A DNA stretch of 15,903 nt. Origin: PZPK01 sp041590075. GTDB lineage: Bacteria; Pseudomonadota; Gammaproteobacteria; Pseudomonadales; Oleiphilaceae. Every line of letters begins with the position of its first letter. Position 1 is the stretch's first letter. The DNA is taken from positions 1-15,903 of the forward strand of contig JBFHUL010000073.1 in assembly GCA_041590075.1 (NCBI GenBank), given 5' to 3'. The position numbers and the translations under genes were made by a program. Below the pieces are notes generated by a model. It had not been told where the DNA came from. It did no database searches and saw nothing but the letters and a program-made list of their open reading frames with translations. Below, one piece after another: positions 1-6,461 of the stretch.

Positions 1-2
1 AG

Positions 3-248
3 CGTGTACAGCGCATGCGTGTGTGTTCGCGCGAAGGTGGGGAAAAACTTGAGATGCACGAAGCCGGGTCTCCCCAGTCTCTCAAGAAGGCGTTTCAGTC
101 GATGGGCATGCCGCCATGGGAGAGAGAGCAGCAACTCATGCTGTATTTTGATGATGAGCTTGTCGCTGCCGGCTCGCAGCTTGTCGCCGCTCGTTGGCGC
201 CCGCAGGTGGGGCAGGCGGTGCTGGTGGTGGATGTGCATGCCCAATAG
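3..248 (+). CDS. tilS: tRNA(Ile)-lysidine synthetase TilS, C-terminal fragment
   Basis: This is the last ~81 codons of a gene entering from the left edge; no start is inside the window, and the internal ATG at position 15 is not a real start. The visible peptide matches the C-terminal domain of TilS: a REGGEKLEMH stretch, then QSLKKAFQSMGMPPWERE, then a hydrophobic LMLYFDDELVAAG strand. This corresponds to the GGRKLKKIWQELGVPPW-type region of E. coli TilS. TilS modifies C34 of tRNA-Ile(CAU) to lysidine with ATP and lysine, so that the tRNA reads AUA. The catalytic PP-loop domain would lie upstream and cannot be checked. The gene ends at TAG, 24 bp before the end of the convergent gene on the minus strand. 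The family call rests on recognition of the C-terminal motif only. Confidence 0.85.
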   Translation, partial: RVQRMRVCSREGGEKLEMHEAGSPQSLKKAFQSMGMPPWEREQQLMLYFDDELVAAGSQLVAARWRPQVGQAVLVVDVHAQ

Positions 249-272
249 GCGGCGCTAATTACCGAGAGAGCA

Positions 273-797
273 TCACCGCAATATATCGTCAATGCGAATC
301 GCCTTGGTGTAAATGGCGCGTTCCTGTGCTGCACGGGTGATATTGCTGTCTTTCTGTGTCGCGACACGGTTTAAGGTGTGGATGTATTCGGCCGGTAGGT
401 CTGCTTCAATGGCGCCCGTAACGACATGATGCAAGTACCAGTCATAGGGTTTAAGTGAAGGGTTGATCTGGGTGGCATAATAGGTAAAAGCTGTTACTTC
501 TTCGTGGCCCTGAGGTTTTACTTCGACTGTTTTGATTTCATAACCCGCGTGCAACCCTTCGGCTTTATCGAGATAGGTGCGCTCGGAAGCCTGGATCTCA
601 AATAACACTCCCCAAAGCATGTCTTCCTGAAGACCGGTGAAGTAGGCGTCACACTTGGCGGACTGATCAACGAGAGAATGCTTGTGAAAGCGCAGAAGGT
701 GCCCCGAGAGGGTCGCGCGGGCGATGGGCGTGGCGCTCGGTACGCGCGCTTGCAGGCGTGCCAGCGACATATTGGAGCCATAGGCAAAATAGTGCAT
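273..797 (-). CDS. gamma-glutamylcyclotransferase (GGCT/AIG2-like) family protein
   Basis: A 174-residue cytosolic protein. It opens with MHYFAYGSN, the YGSN loop (residues 6-9) that binds the gamma-glutamyl group in the GGCT fold. Glu80 in DKAEGLHAGYE lies where the family has its catalytic acid, followed by the usual strand (EIKTVEVK). The length and the closing pattern (LPAEYIHTLNRV, then a short helical tail) fit the human GGCT type rather than the ChaC type. Known members release 5-oxoproline from gamma-glutamyl amino acids or amines; the substrate here is not known. The ATG at 795-797 has an AGGA sequence about 9 nt upstream on the minus strand. The gene stands alone, convergent with tilS and divergent from the small secreted protein at 963, with 165 bp between the two starts for promoters. 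Confidence 0.85.
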   Translation of the reverse strand: MHYFAYGSNMSLARLQARVPSATPIARATLSGHLLRFHKHSLVDQSAKCDAYFTGLQEDMLWGVLFEIQASERTYLDKAEGLHAGYEIKTVEVKPQGHEEVTAFTYYATQINPSLKPYDWYLHHVVTGAIEADLPAEYIHTLNRVATQKDSNITRAAQERAIYTKAIRIDDILR

Positions 798-962
798 GTG
801 AGGAATCCTGTTAGGTGTCTGAATGACTATCAGGGGTGTGATACTGCATCATTGTGCCATATTTTAGATGGCTTATTGCCTCGCTTCCGCATCGCCTGAA
901 CTTGAACTACTATTGGTGGTGAAAGCTATCAAGGAATCGAAATCACCGCAGAGGAACTAACC

Positions 963-1325
963 ATGCGCCGAATGCTCTCCTACGTTTTTTATGTTGTCAC
1001 TTTGTTATTTGCTGGAGTGACTGCCGTGCAGGCAGATGCGCATGCACGCTCCAGCTGGGTAGATATCAGCGATGACAAAAATCTGTTCAACAAGCACTGT
1101 GATTACAAAGTCTGGGTGATCGAAGACGGGCAGTGGAGTGAAACCTGGTATCTGGAAGCCTTCGACAGCGAGAATGCGTTTTACACCATAAATCGTCATA
1201 GCACTGTATGGAGCGATACCGATGCATTTTATGCATTGAACTATCAGGACAAACGCAAATTTCTGATCGGCGAAAAGCACATCGACGTGGTGACCTTTGC
1301 CCTGTGTCTGCCTGCGACGAAATAA
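963..1325 (+). CDS. small secreted protein of unknown function
   Basis: A 120-residue protein that I do not recognise. The N-terminus (MRRMLSYVF, then a hydrophobic run to about residue 20 ending AVQA) is a typical Sec signal peptide with a likely cut near residue 24. The mature part of about 96 residues is rich in Trp, Tyr, Phe, Asp and Lys (WVIEDGQWSETWYLEAF) and contains exactly two cysteines, Cys46 and Cys115, which could form one disulfide in the periplasm. A GAGGAA ribosome-binding site at 951-956 supports the ATG at 963. The gene has its own space on both sides: a divergent neighbour upstream and a strong hairpin plus a T-run downstream. It is therefore probably monocistronic. That it is a real gene is well supported by the signal peptide and ribosome-binding site; no function can be given. 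Confidence 0.65.
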   Translation: MRRMLSYVFYVVTLLFAGVTAVQADAHARSSWVDISDDKNLFNKHCDYKVWVIEDGQWSETWYLEAFDSENAFYTINRHSTVWSDTDAFYALNYQDKRKFLIGEKHIDVVTFALCLPATK

Positions 1326-1345
1326 CATGTGAATCAGATCTATCA

Positions 1346-1397
1346 GGGGCGGGCGTTTGTGCGCTCGCTCCGCATCCGTCTCCGCACTGTTTTTTTT
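1346..1397 (+). terminator. hairpin plus delayed T-run after the small secreted gene
   Basis: GGGGCGGGCG (1346-1355) pairs over all 10 positions with CGCTCGCTCC (1362-1371), with two G-U pairs and a 6-base loop. Eight T's follow at 1390-1397, but 18 nt after the stem instead of directly. A second, weaker stem, GTGCG (1359-1363) with CGCAC (1383-1387), would sit next to the T-run. The two stems exclude each other. Termination of the 963-1325 gene is likely but not certain, because the geometry is not classical. Confidence 0.4.
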
Positions 1398-1492
1398 CGT
1401 GTCAGCCTGGCTTTAATGTGTCGCCATTAGGTACATAAATGTGATGTACGCGATGCGGCTGTCTACCTGCGGCGCCCGGCCCGCTAAAATCC

Positions 1493-1521
1493 TTGCATCA
1501 GGTGGCGAGAGTCACTAGAAT
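1493..1521 (+). promoter_or_regulatory. sigma-70-type promoter of the rpsF operon
   Basis: A -35 box TTGCAT (1493-1498) and a -10 box TAGAAT (1516-1521) are separated by exactly 17 bp, with an A-rich CTAAAAT just upstream. Transcription would start near 1528 and give a leader of about 110 nt before rpsF. The stretch between the preceding gene and rpsF (1326-1640, 315 bp) otherwise holds the hairpin at 1346-1371 and no plausible gene. Confidence 0.7.
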
Positions 1522-1527
1522 GCTCGG

Positions 1528-1640
1528 CTCCAAAAACTGCGGGTCGTGTGTCAGGGTTTCTCTGCGAACGTTCCGTTTGAATATAACTCCTTGCTTTTTA
1601 TTGAAATACATAAAAGGCTGATGATCCAAAGGGAGACTTT
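1528..1640 (+). promoter_or_regulatory. 5' leader of rpsF, possible S6:S18 autoregulatory site
   Basis: The predicted transcript carries about 113 nt before the rpsF ATG. Visible structure: a weak stem CGAAC/GTTTG around a loop GTTCC near 1564-1578, with CCG at its 3' edge, and an 8-bp stem CTTTTTAT (1594-1601) with ATAAAAGG (1610-1617; one G-U pair, 8-base loop). Leaders of rpsF in many bacteria carry a motif bound by the S6:S18 complex that contains an exposed CCG. I can see a leader and a CCG but cannot confirm the motif. The GGGAG ribosome-binding site follows at about 1630. Confidence 0.3.
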
Positions 1641-2078
1641 ATGCGTCATTACGAAATCGTATTCCTGGTGCATCCTGATCAAAGCGAACAGGTGCCCGGC
1701 ATGGTAGAGCGTTACAGCTCACTGATCACATCCAATGGTGGTCAGGTTCACCGTCTCGAAGATTGGGGTCGCCGTCATCTGGCTTATCCCATCAACAAAA
1801 TTCATAAGGCTCACTACATTCTGATGAATATTGAATGTAGTAATGAAGTACTGGAAGAGTTGTCTCACAACTTCCGCTTCAACGATGCGATTATTCGCGA
1901 CCTCGTCGTACGTCGCAAAGAAGCCGATACTGAAGATTCTCCAATTAAAGCATCTCAGGCACGTGAAGACCGTCGTCCCGCTCGCCAGGACTCGCCCCGT
2001 CAGGAAGCTGAAAAGCCTGCGGCCAGCGAAAAACCTGCCGAAGCGACCGACAGTGACGACACTGCGTCTGAAGAGTAA
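1641..2078 (+). CDS. rpsF: 30S ribosomal protein S6
   Basis: A 145-residue protein with the full S6 core: MRHYEIVFLVHPDQSEQV at the N-terminus, GGQVHRLEDWGRRHLAYPI in the middle, and the strand FNDAIIRDLVVRR near residues 86-100. S6 binds 16S rRNA in the platform of the small subunit as a heterodimer with S18, which is encoded next. After about residue 100 there is a long, charged, low-complexity tail rich in Glu, Ala, Pro, Arg and Ser. Such extensions are common and variable in gammaproteobacterial S6; the E. coli protein carries a Glu-rich one added to by RimK. The ribosome-binding site GGGAG lies about 8 nt before the ATG. It is the first gene of the rpsF-rpsR-DUF2232-rplI cluster, 22 bp before rpsR, transcribed from the promoter at 1493-1521. 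Confidence 0.97.
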   Translation: MRHYEIVFLVHPDQSEQVPGMVERYSSLITSNGGQVHRLEDWGRRHLAYPINKIHKAHYILMNIECSNEVLEELSHNFRFNDAIIRDLVVRRKEADTEDSPIKASQAREDRRPARQDSPRQEAEKPAASEKPAEATDSDDTASEE

Positions 2079-2100
2079 TTACCTGAGTTAGGAGAAGAGT

Positions 2101-2331
2101 ATGTCCCGTTTTTTACGTCGTCGTAAGTTTTGTCGCTTCACTGCTGAAGGCGTCAAAGAGATCGATTACAAAGATATTGAAACCCTGAAAGGTTACATCA
2201 CCGAAACCGGCAAAATCGTGCCCAGCCGTATCACCGGTACTAAAGCACGTTACCAGCGTCAGTTGGCGACCGCGATTAAACGCGCGCGTTACCTGGCTTT
2301 GTTGCCGTACACGGATAACCACAACGAATAA
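2101..2331 (+). CDS. rpsR: 30S ribosomal protein S18
   Basis: A 76-residue basic protein of the expected length. It contains the S18 hallmarks: RRRKFCRF at residues 6-13, IDYKDIETLKGYI in the middle, and the core GKIVPSRITGTKARYQRQLATAIKRARYLALLPY. S18 sits on the 30S platform together with S6 and contacts the mRNA exit region. An excellent ribosome-binding site, TTAGGAGAAG, lies just before the ATG, and the short gap after rpsF supports co-transcription and balanced synthesis of the pair. Only one cysteine is visible (Cys11), so this is not the four-cysteine zinc-binding form of S18 found in some bacteria. Confidence 0.97.
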   Translation: MSRFLRRRKFCRFTAEGVKEIDYKDIETLKGYITETGKIVPSRITGTKARYQRQLATAIKRARYLALLPYTDNHNE

Positions 2332-2361
2332 GTTTCGGCTATTCGTTTAACAGGGAGTCGA

Positions 2362-2436
2362 GTGGTGAGCATGGGTGCGCAACGCTCACTGAGCAATTCG
2401 ACAGCACCGCAAGTGAGCTCTGAATGCGTGATTTAG
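2362..2436 (+). other. possible leader ORF with competing hairpins before the DUF2232 gene
   Basis: A GTG at 2362 (or GTG at 2365, ATG at 2371) follows a good ribosome-binding site, AGGGAG (2352-2357). It opens a 24-codon frame ending at TAG 2434-2436, 13 nt inside the next gene, whose own ATG lacks a clear ribosome-binding site. The same stretch has GTGAGC at 2365-2370, GCTCAC at 2384-2389 and GTGAGC again at 2413-2418. The middle block can therefore pair with either flank, but not with both. This could couple translation of the membrane protein to passage through the leader. No expression evidence exists and it may be chance. Confidence 0.25.
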
Positions 2437-3293
2437 CAGAATTCATTATGCGAGGCCCGCGGCAGGCAGCTTTTGTTGCCACGCTGTTTACCGCAATTCC
2501 CATGCTGTTTTGGCTGGGTGCGGCAGTAATAGGTCTGGTGACCTTACGCCTGGGGCTCGAGAAAGGACTTGCGGTATTAGTATGGGCCATCATTCCCGCA
2601 CTGGGGTGGTGGTGGGGATTGCAAGATCCCGGTGCATTGATTGTACTGCTGAGCACATTGGCCATGGCCATGGTGCTGCGCGTGACAGTGTCGTGGTCCA
2701 AGACCCTGGCAGCTGGCGCGGTGATCGGCATGGTCTTGGGGGTAATAGCGCCGCTGATCATGTCGGGCCTGATTGATACGCTGATGCACATGGCGGATCA
2801 GATATTTCGGGAACTGGCGCAAAATGCGCAAACCGAATATGACCAGGCCACACAGGACTCGTTCCGCGTAATGATGATTGCCAGTTTTGCAGCATCGTTT
2901 TACGGCATGTCATTGGGAGCGTTGTTTCTGGCCCGATCATGGCAATCGCGCCTGTACAACCCGGGCGGATGGAAGCAGGAATTCCATCAGCTCCGCCTCA
3001 GTCCGCTGCTTATTGCGGCCTGGCTGGTGCTTGCGGTGTTGGCAGGTCAGATAGGTATACAGCCCGTGGTGGTAATGTTGGTGGGCTTTGTCGCCATCAT
3101 CACCTGCGGGATAGCACTGGTACATGGGATCATTGCGAAAAAGAACTTGGGTGGGCAATGGCTGTTCGGCTTTTATTTTCTGGTCGTCATGCTGTTTCCA
3201 ACGGTGTTGATGTTACTGAGTTGTCTGGCAATGCTGGACAGCGTGGTGGACATCCGGAAGCGCATCAAGCCGGCTTCCGACACCGCCACCTGA
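2424..3293 (+). CDS. DUF2232 family integral membrane protein
   Basis: A 289-residue, very hydrophobic protein with about seven or eight membrane-spanning segments, beginning at residues 14-40 and ending near residue 275. The N-terminus MRDLAEFIMRG followed by LFWLGAA closely resembles the DUF2232 (YybS-like) protein that lies between rpsR and rplI in Pseudomonas, which agrees with its position here. The biochemical role of the family is not established. A TGA directly before the ATG (2421-2423) rules out an earlier in-frame start, so 2424 is the start even though no strong ribosome-binding site is visible. The segment between residues 125 and 145 is polar (IFRELAQNAQTEYDQATQD) and probably lies outside the membrane. 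It ends 34 bp before rplI and is very likely part of the ribosomal-protein operon. Confidence 0.85.
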   Translation: MRDLAEFIMRGPRQAAFVATLFTAIPMLFWLGAAVIGLVTLRLGLEKGLAVLVWAIIPALGWWWGLQDPGALIVLLSTLAMAMVLRVTVSWSKTLAAGAVIGMVLGVIAPLIMSGLIDTLMHMADQIFRELAQNAQTEYDQATQDSFRVMMIASFAASFYGMSLGALFLARSWQSRLYNPGGWKQEFHQLRLSPLLIAAWLVLAVLAGQIGIQPVVVMLVGFVAIITCGIALVHGIIAKKNLGGQWLFGFYFLVVMLFPTVLMLLSCLAMLDSVVDIRKRIKPASDTAT

Positions 3294-3327
3294 ACCATTG
3301 AATGAATTGAAAACTGAGGATAGCGAG

Positions 3328-3774
3328 ATGGAAGTTATTCTACTCGAGAAAGTGGGTAAACTGGGCGGACTGGGTGACAAGGTAAGTGTAAAAGCTGGCT
3401 TTGGTCGCAACTTCCTGATCCCTTACGGTAAGGCAGTACCAGCTAACGAAGCTAACATTGCCGAGTTTGAAGCACGTCGCGCCGAGCTTGAAAAAGCAGC
3501 CGCAGAAAAGCTGGCCGCCGCAGAAGCGCGCGCAGAACAGCTGAATGAGAAAGCCGTTACTATCAGCTCCAAAGCAGGAGATGAAGGCAAACTGTTCGGT
3601 TCGATCGGAGTGCGTGACATCGCCGATGCAGTGACTGCTGCAGGCATTGAAGTGAGTAAATCTGAAGTGCGCCTGCCGGAAGGCCCCTTGCGTGCAGTGG
3701 GCGACTACGACATTACTCTGCAGCTGCACAGCGATGTTGAAGCCGTCATCAAACTGTCGGTAGTGGCTGAGTAA
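3328..3774 (+). CDS. rplI: 50S ribosomal protein L9
   Basis: A 148-residue protein of the standard L9 length. It starts MEVILLEKVGKLGGLGD, the conserved N-terminal rRNA-binding domain with the KAGFGRNFLIPYGKA loop. A long, Ala/Glu-rich connecting helix follows (residues ~42-75), and then the C-terminal domain (KLFGSIGVRDIADAV and a closing hydrophobic strand). L9 binds 23S rRNA near the L1 stalk and helps to keep the reading frame. The reading frame is open back to 3298 with an earlier ATG, but homology and the TGAGGA ribosome-binding site at 3315-3320 fix the start at 3328. It is the last gene of the cluster before the terminator-like stem at 3853-3887. Confidence 0.97.
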   Translation: MEVILLEKVGKLGGLGDKVSVKAGFGRNFLIPYGKAVPANEANIAEFEARRAELEKAAAEKLAAAEARAEQLNEKAVTISSKAGDEGKLFGSIGVRDIADAVTAAGIEVSKSEVRLPEGPLRAVGDYDITLQLHSDVEAVIKLSVVAE

Positions 3775-3805
3775 GCACACCTGCAGTAGCGGGTTTTTGC
3801 TCCTG

Positions 3806-3828
3806 TCCGGCGCTGTCGCAGCGCCGGA
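3806..3828. other. perfect GC-rich hairpin between rplI and dnaB
   Basis: TCCGGCGCTG (3806-3815) and CAGCGCCGGA (3819-3828) form a perfect 10-bp stem with a 3-base loop TCG. No T-run follows on either strand, so on its own it is not a classical terminator. It may protect the 3' end of the rplI mRNA or act together with the stem 25 bp further on. Confidence 0.6.
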
Positions 3829-3852
3829 GTAGGGAGTGCCGTGACTTCTTCT

Positions 3853-3896
3853 AAGGCCTGGGAATATCCTGTATATTCTCAGGCTTTGTTCGTTTT
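3853..3896 (+). terminator. probable Rho-independent terminator/attenuator before dnaB
   Basis: AAGGCCTGGGAATAT (3853-3867) pairs over all 15 positions with ATATTCTCAGGCTTT (3873-3887), including two G-U pairs, around a 5-base loop CCTGT. The stem is followed by a T-rich stretch (TTTGTTCGTTTT) ending near 3896. It most likely ends or attenuates transcription from the ribosomal-protein operon. The interrupted T-run suggests partial read-through into dnaB, for which I see no convincing separate promoter. Confidence 0.65.
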
Positions 3897-3928
3897 GAAT
3901 TCCTGGTTTATTCCTCGGAGATACCTGT

Positions 3929-5305
3929 TTGTCGGCCATAGAAAAAGAGACGCTTGGTTTTAAGACTCCGCCGCATTCCATTGAAGCAGAACAATCCATT
4001 TTAGGGGGATTGTTGCTCGACAATAGCAAGTGGGATGTGGTGGGCGACAAAGTCATCGAAGATGACTTTTACCGTCAGGAGCATCGCCTGATATTCAGGG
4101 TTGTGGCGCGCCTGGCGAATGGTGGTAATCCGGTAGACGTTGTCACGGTGGCTGAAGAGCTGGAGCGGCTCAATGAACTGGAAGCCATTGGCGGTATGGC
4201 TTATCTCGGTGAACTGGTGGAGAAAACACCAAGTGCCACCAATGTGCGTGCGTATGCTGAGATCGTGCACGAGCGGGCCGTGTTGCGGCGCCTGATCAAG
4301 GTGTCCGGTGAAATCTCCGACAGCGCGTTTAATCCTGAAGGTCGCACGACCAATGAGCTGCTGGATGATGCGGAACGCAAGGTATTCCAGATTTCCGAGA
4401 GTCAGAGTGGCCAGGAGGGCGGTCCGCAATCCGTCAATCCGGTCCTGACCAAAACGCTGGAGCGTATTGACGAGCTGTTCAACTCCACTGACTCAATTAC
4501 GGGGGTGACCACAGGCTTTAAAGATCTGGATGAAATGACGTCGGGCTTGCAGCCCTCCGATCTGGTGATTGTAGCGGCTCGGCCCTCCATGGGGAAAACG
4601 GCTTTCGCCATGAATCTCGTAGAGAGCGTTTTGATCAAGGCGGAGAAACCGGTACTGGTATTCAGTATGGAAATGCCGGCCGATTCCATTCTGATGCGGA
4701 TGATATCGTCATTGGGACAGATCAATCAGACGCGCGTGCGTTCGGGTAAGCTGGAAGAAGATGACTGGCCCCGCCTGACCTCTGCAGTGAGTATGTTGAA
4801 AGACCGCCCCTTGTACATCGATGACACCGCCGGCTTGAGTCCTTCCGAGTTGCGTTCCAGAGCACGCCGCGTGGCACGGGAGATCAAGCAGGATTTCGGT
4901 ATGATCATGATCGATTACCTGCAGTTGATGCAGGTGCCGGGCATGAACGAAGGGCGAACGGCCGAGATATCTGAAATCTCCCGCTCCTTGAAAGCACTGG
5001 CCAAAGAGCTGAACTGCCCGGTGGTTGCGCTTTCGCAGTTGAACCGTGGGCTGGAGCAACGCACCGACAAACGCCCCATGAACTCGGATCTGCGTGAATC
5101 CGGCGCGATCGAGCAGGATGCCGATGTGATTATGTTCATTTATCGTGACGAGTACTATCACGACGACAGCCCCGATAAAGGCATCGCCGAGATTATTATC
5201 GGTAAACAGCGGAATGGCCCCGTAGGTAAGATAAAGCTCTCGTTTCAGGGCCAGTTCACCAAGTTTAATGATCTTTCCCATATCGATTACGGGGGCGATT
5301 TTTAG
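3929..5305 (+). CDS. dnaB: replicative DNA helicase DnaB
   Basis: A 458-residue protein of normal DnaB length. The N-terminal domain begins at PPHSIEAEQSILGGLLLDN (residues 14-32). The RecA-like motor domain carries the Walker A motif ARPSMGKT (217-224), the Walker B strand MIMIDYLQLM (Asp329) and the C-terminal DLRESGAIEQDAD region with its arginine and glutamine motifs. DnaB works as a hexamer that unwinds DNA at the replication fork, moving 5' to 3' on the lagging-strand template. The start is a TTG at 3929, since no ATG or GTG lies before the conserved N-terminus. The ribosome-binding site GGAG at 3917-3920 supports it. The stop TAG overlaps the GTG start of alr by one base (TAGTG), so the two genes are co-translated. 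No intein is present. Confidence 0.97.
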   Translation: MSAIEKETLGFKTPPHSIEAEQSILGGLLLDNSKWDVVGDKVIEDDFYRQEHRLIFRVVARLANGGNPVDVVTVAEELERLNELEAIGGMAYLGELVEKTPSATNVRAYAEIVHERAVLRRLIKVSGEISDSAFNPEGRTTNELLDDAERKVFQISESQSGQEGGPQSVNPVLTKTLERIDELFNSTDSITGVTTGFKDLDEMTSGLQPSDLVIVAARPSMGKTAFAMNLVESVLIKAEKPVLVFSMEMPADSILMRMISSLGQINQTRVRSGKLEEDDWPRLTSAVSMLKDRPLYIDDTAGLSPSELRSRARRVAREIKQDFGMIMIDYLQLMQVPGMNEGRTAEISEISRSLKALAKELNCPVVALSQLNRGLEQRTDKRPMNSDLRESGAIEQDADVIMFIYRDEYYHDDSPDKGIAEIIIGKQRNGPVGKIKLSFQGQFTKFNDLSHIDYGGDF

Positions 5306-6396
5306 TGTCTGCGGAGCGTTTGGGGCGCCCTCTGGTCGCGCGTATTGATCGTGCCGCTTTTGTGGCCAATATTCAGCGTGTCGAGGCGCTGTGTCCCAGC
5401 GCGCAGGCGCTCGTGGTGATCAAGGCCAATGCCTATGGTCACGGACTGGTGGAGATGGCGCAGCTCGCGGGCAACCGGGATCTTGCGGTGGCCACCTCCG
5501 ATGAAGCACAGGTGTTGATTGATGCCGGCGTCGACAACCGCATTTGGGTTTTGGAAGGCCCACTGAATTTACGTTGTCTGAGTTTGTCTACCCGTCACGA
5601 CGTGGTTTGGGTGATTCACGATGCTGCGCAATTGCCCCTGCTTAGGGCCTATGATGCCTTGCCTCTCAATATTGTCATTAAGATCGATTCCGGGATGCAT
5701 CGTCTGGGCTTTTCTCCCCGTCAATTGATCTCCATCGCCCCGGAATTTAACGCACTGGTGCATCTTAATGTGGTCTGCACAATGAGCCATTTCGCTGCCA
5801 GTGATGTGCCGGGCGGCGAAACGGTTGCCACCCAGATCGCATGTTATGAGTTCGCGCTGCAACAAGCGGGCCTAGATGCCCTGCCTCAGTCGCTGAGCAA
5901 CTCCGGTGCTGTGCTGTATTATCCGCAGGCGCACCGGCACTGGGTGCGGCCCGGCATCATGTTGTATGGCGGCATGCCCGATGCCGGTGAAGACCGCACG
6001 ACTGCAGGCTTGCAAGCGGTGATGCATCTCGATTCTGCCGTTATTGCCTTACACGAAATTGCGGCGGGAGAATCGGTGGGCTATAGCGGTTTATGGACCG
6101 CGAAACGACCCTCTGTCATTGCGACGGTAGCGGGTGGTTATGCCGACGGTTATCCACGGCATGCTCCCTCCGGCACGCCGGTGGCGGTGAATACGGTGCG
6201 CTGCCCTCTGGTAGGGCGGGTATCCATGGACATGCTGGCAGTGGATGTGACGGATTTGCCAGCGGTGCAGGTAGGCGATCCGGTCGAACTATGGGGTAGC
6301 CTGGTGAGTGTGGACGAAGTGGCGCACGGGGCCGGTACGATTGCCTATGATTTACTTACCGGAGTGAGCGCGCGCGTGCCGCGTGAATACTGCTAG
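5305..6396 (+). CDS. alr: alanine racemase
   Basis: A 363-residue PLP enzyme that converts L-alanine to D-alanine for peptidoglycan. The PLP-binding lysine is Lys40 in VVIKANAYGHG. The second catalytic residue, a tyrosine, is Tyr260 in GESVGYSG, and the C-terminal beta domain shows GRVSMDMLAVDV. Length and domain order (TIM barrel, then beta domain) are complete. The start is a GTG whose first base is the last base of the dnaB stop, with a G-rich GGGGG stretch at 5291-5295 as a possible ribosome-binding site; expression probably depends on translational coupling to dnaB. The dnaB–alr order is common in gammaproteobacteria. The catabolic paralogue DadX cannot be fully excluded by sequence, but it normally sits beside dadA, which is absent here. 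Confidence 0.95.
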   Translation: MSAERLGRPLVARIDRAAFVANIQRVEALCPSAQALVVIKANAYGHGLVEMAQLAGNRDLAVATSDEAQVLIDAGVDNRIWVLEGPLNLRCLSLSTRHDVVWVIHDAAQLPLLRAYDALPLNIVIKIDSGMHRLGFSPRQLISIAPEFNALVHLNVVCTMSHFAASDVPGGETVATQIACYEFALQQAGLDALPQSLSNSGAVLYYPQAHRHWVRPGIMLYGGMPDAGEDRTTAGLQAVMHLDSAVIALHEIAAGESVGYSGLWTAKRPSVIATVAGGYADGYPRHAPSGTPVAVNTVRCPLVGRVSMDMLAVDVTDLPAVQVGDPVELWGSLVSVDEVAHGAGTIAYDLLTGVSARVPREYC

Positions 6397-6461
6397 CTGG
6401 CGGGTACCGGGCAGCAGCCCATTGACTCGAGCTGAAGGGCCTGCACCCACAATAACAATCG

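Noticed and set aside
902..932. Promoter TTGAAC with a -10 near 925 for the small secreted gene
   Set aside because: The -10 box (GCTATC) is too poor at the right spacing to be listed as a feature.
1500..1560. tRNA-like look of the sequence before rpsF
   Set aside because: No cloverleaf could be drawn; there is no acceptor stem pairing and no T-loop GTTCGA. A promoter and leader explain the region better.
3298..3327. Upstream ATG of rplI giving ten extra residues
   Set aside because: L9 proteins start at the M of MEVILLEKVGKLG, and the TGAGGA ribosome-binding site is correctly placed for 3328.
3340..4056. Long minus-strand open frame (238 codons) across rplI and the start of dnaB
   Set aside because: It lies opposite two certain genes, has no family features and crosses the terminator region; a shadow of coding bias.
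4709..5281. Minus-strand open frame of 190 codons inside dnaB
   Set aside because: It lies fully within the conserved DnaB motor domain and shows no ribosome-binding site or domain.
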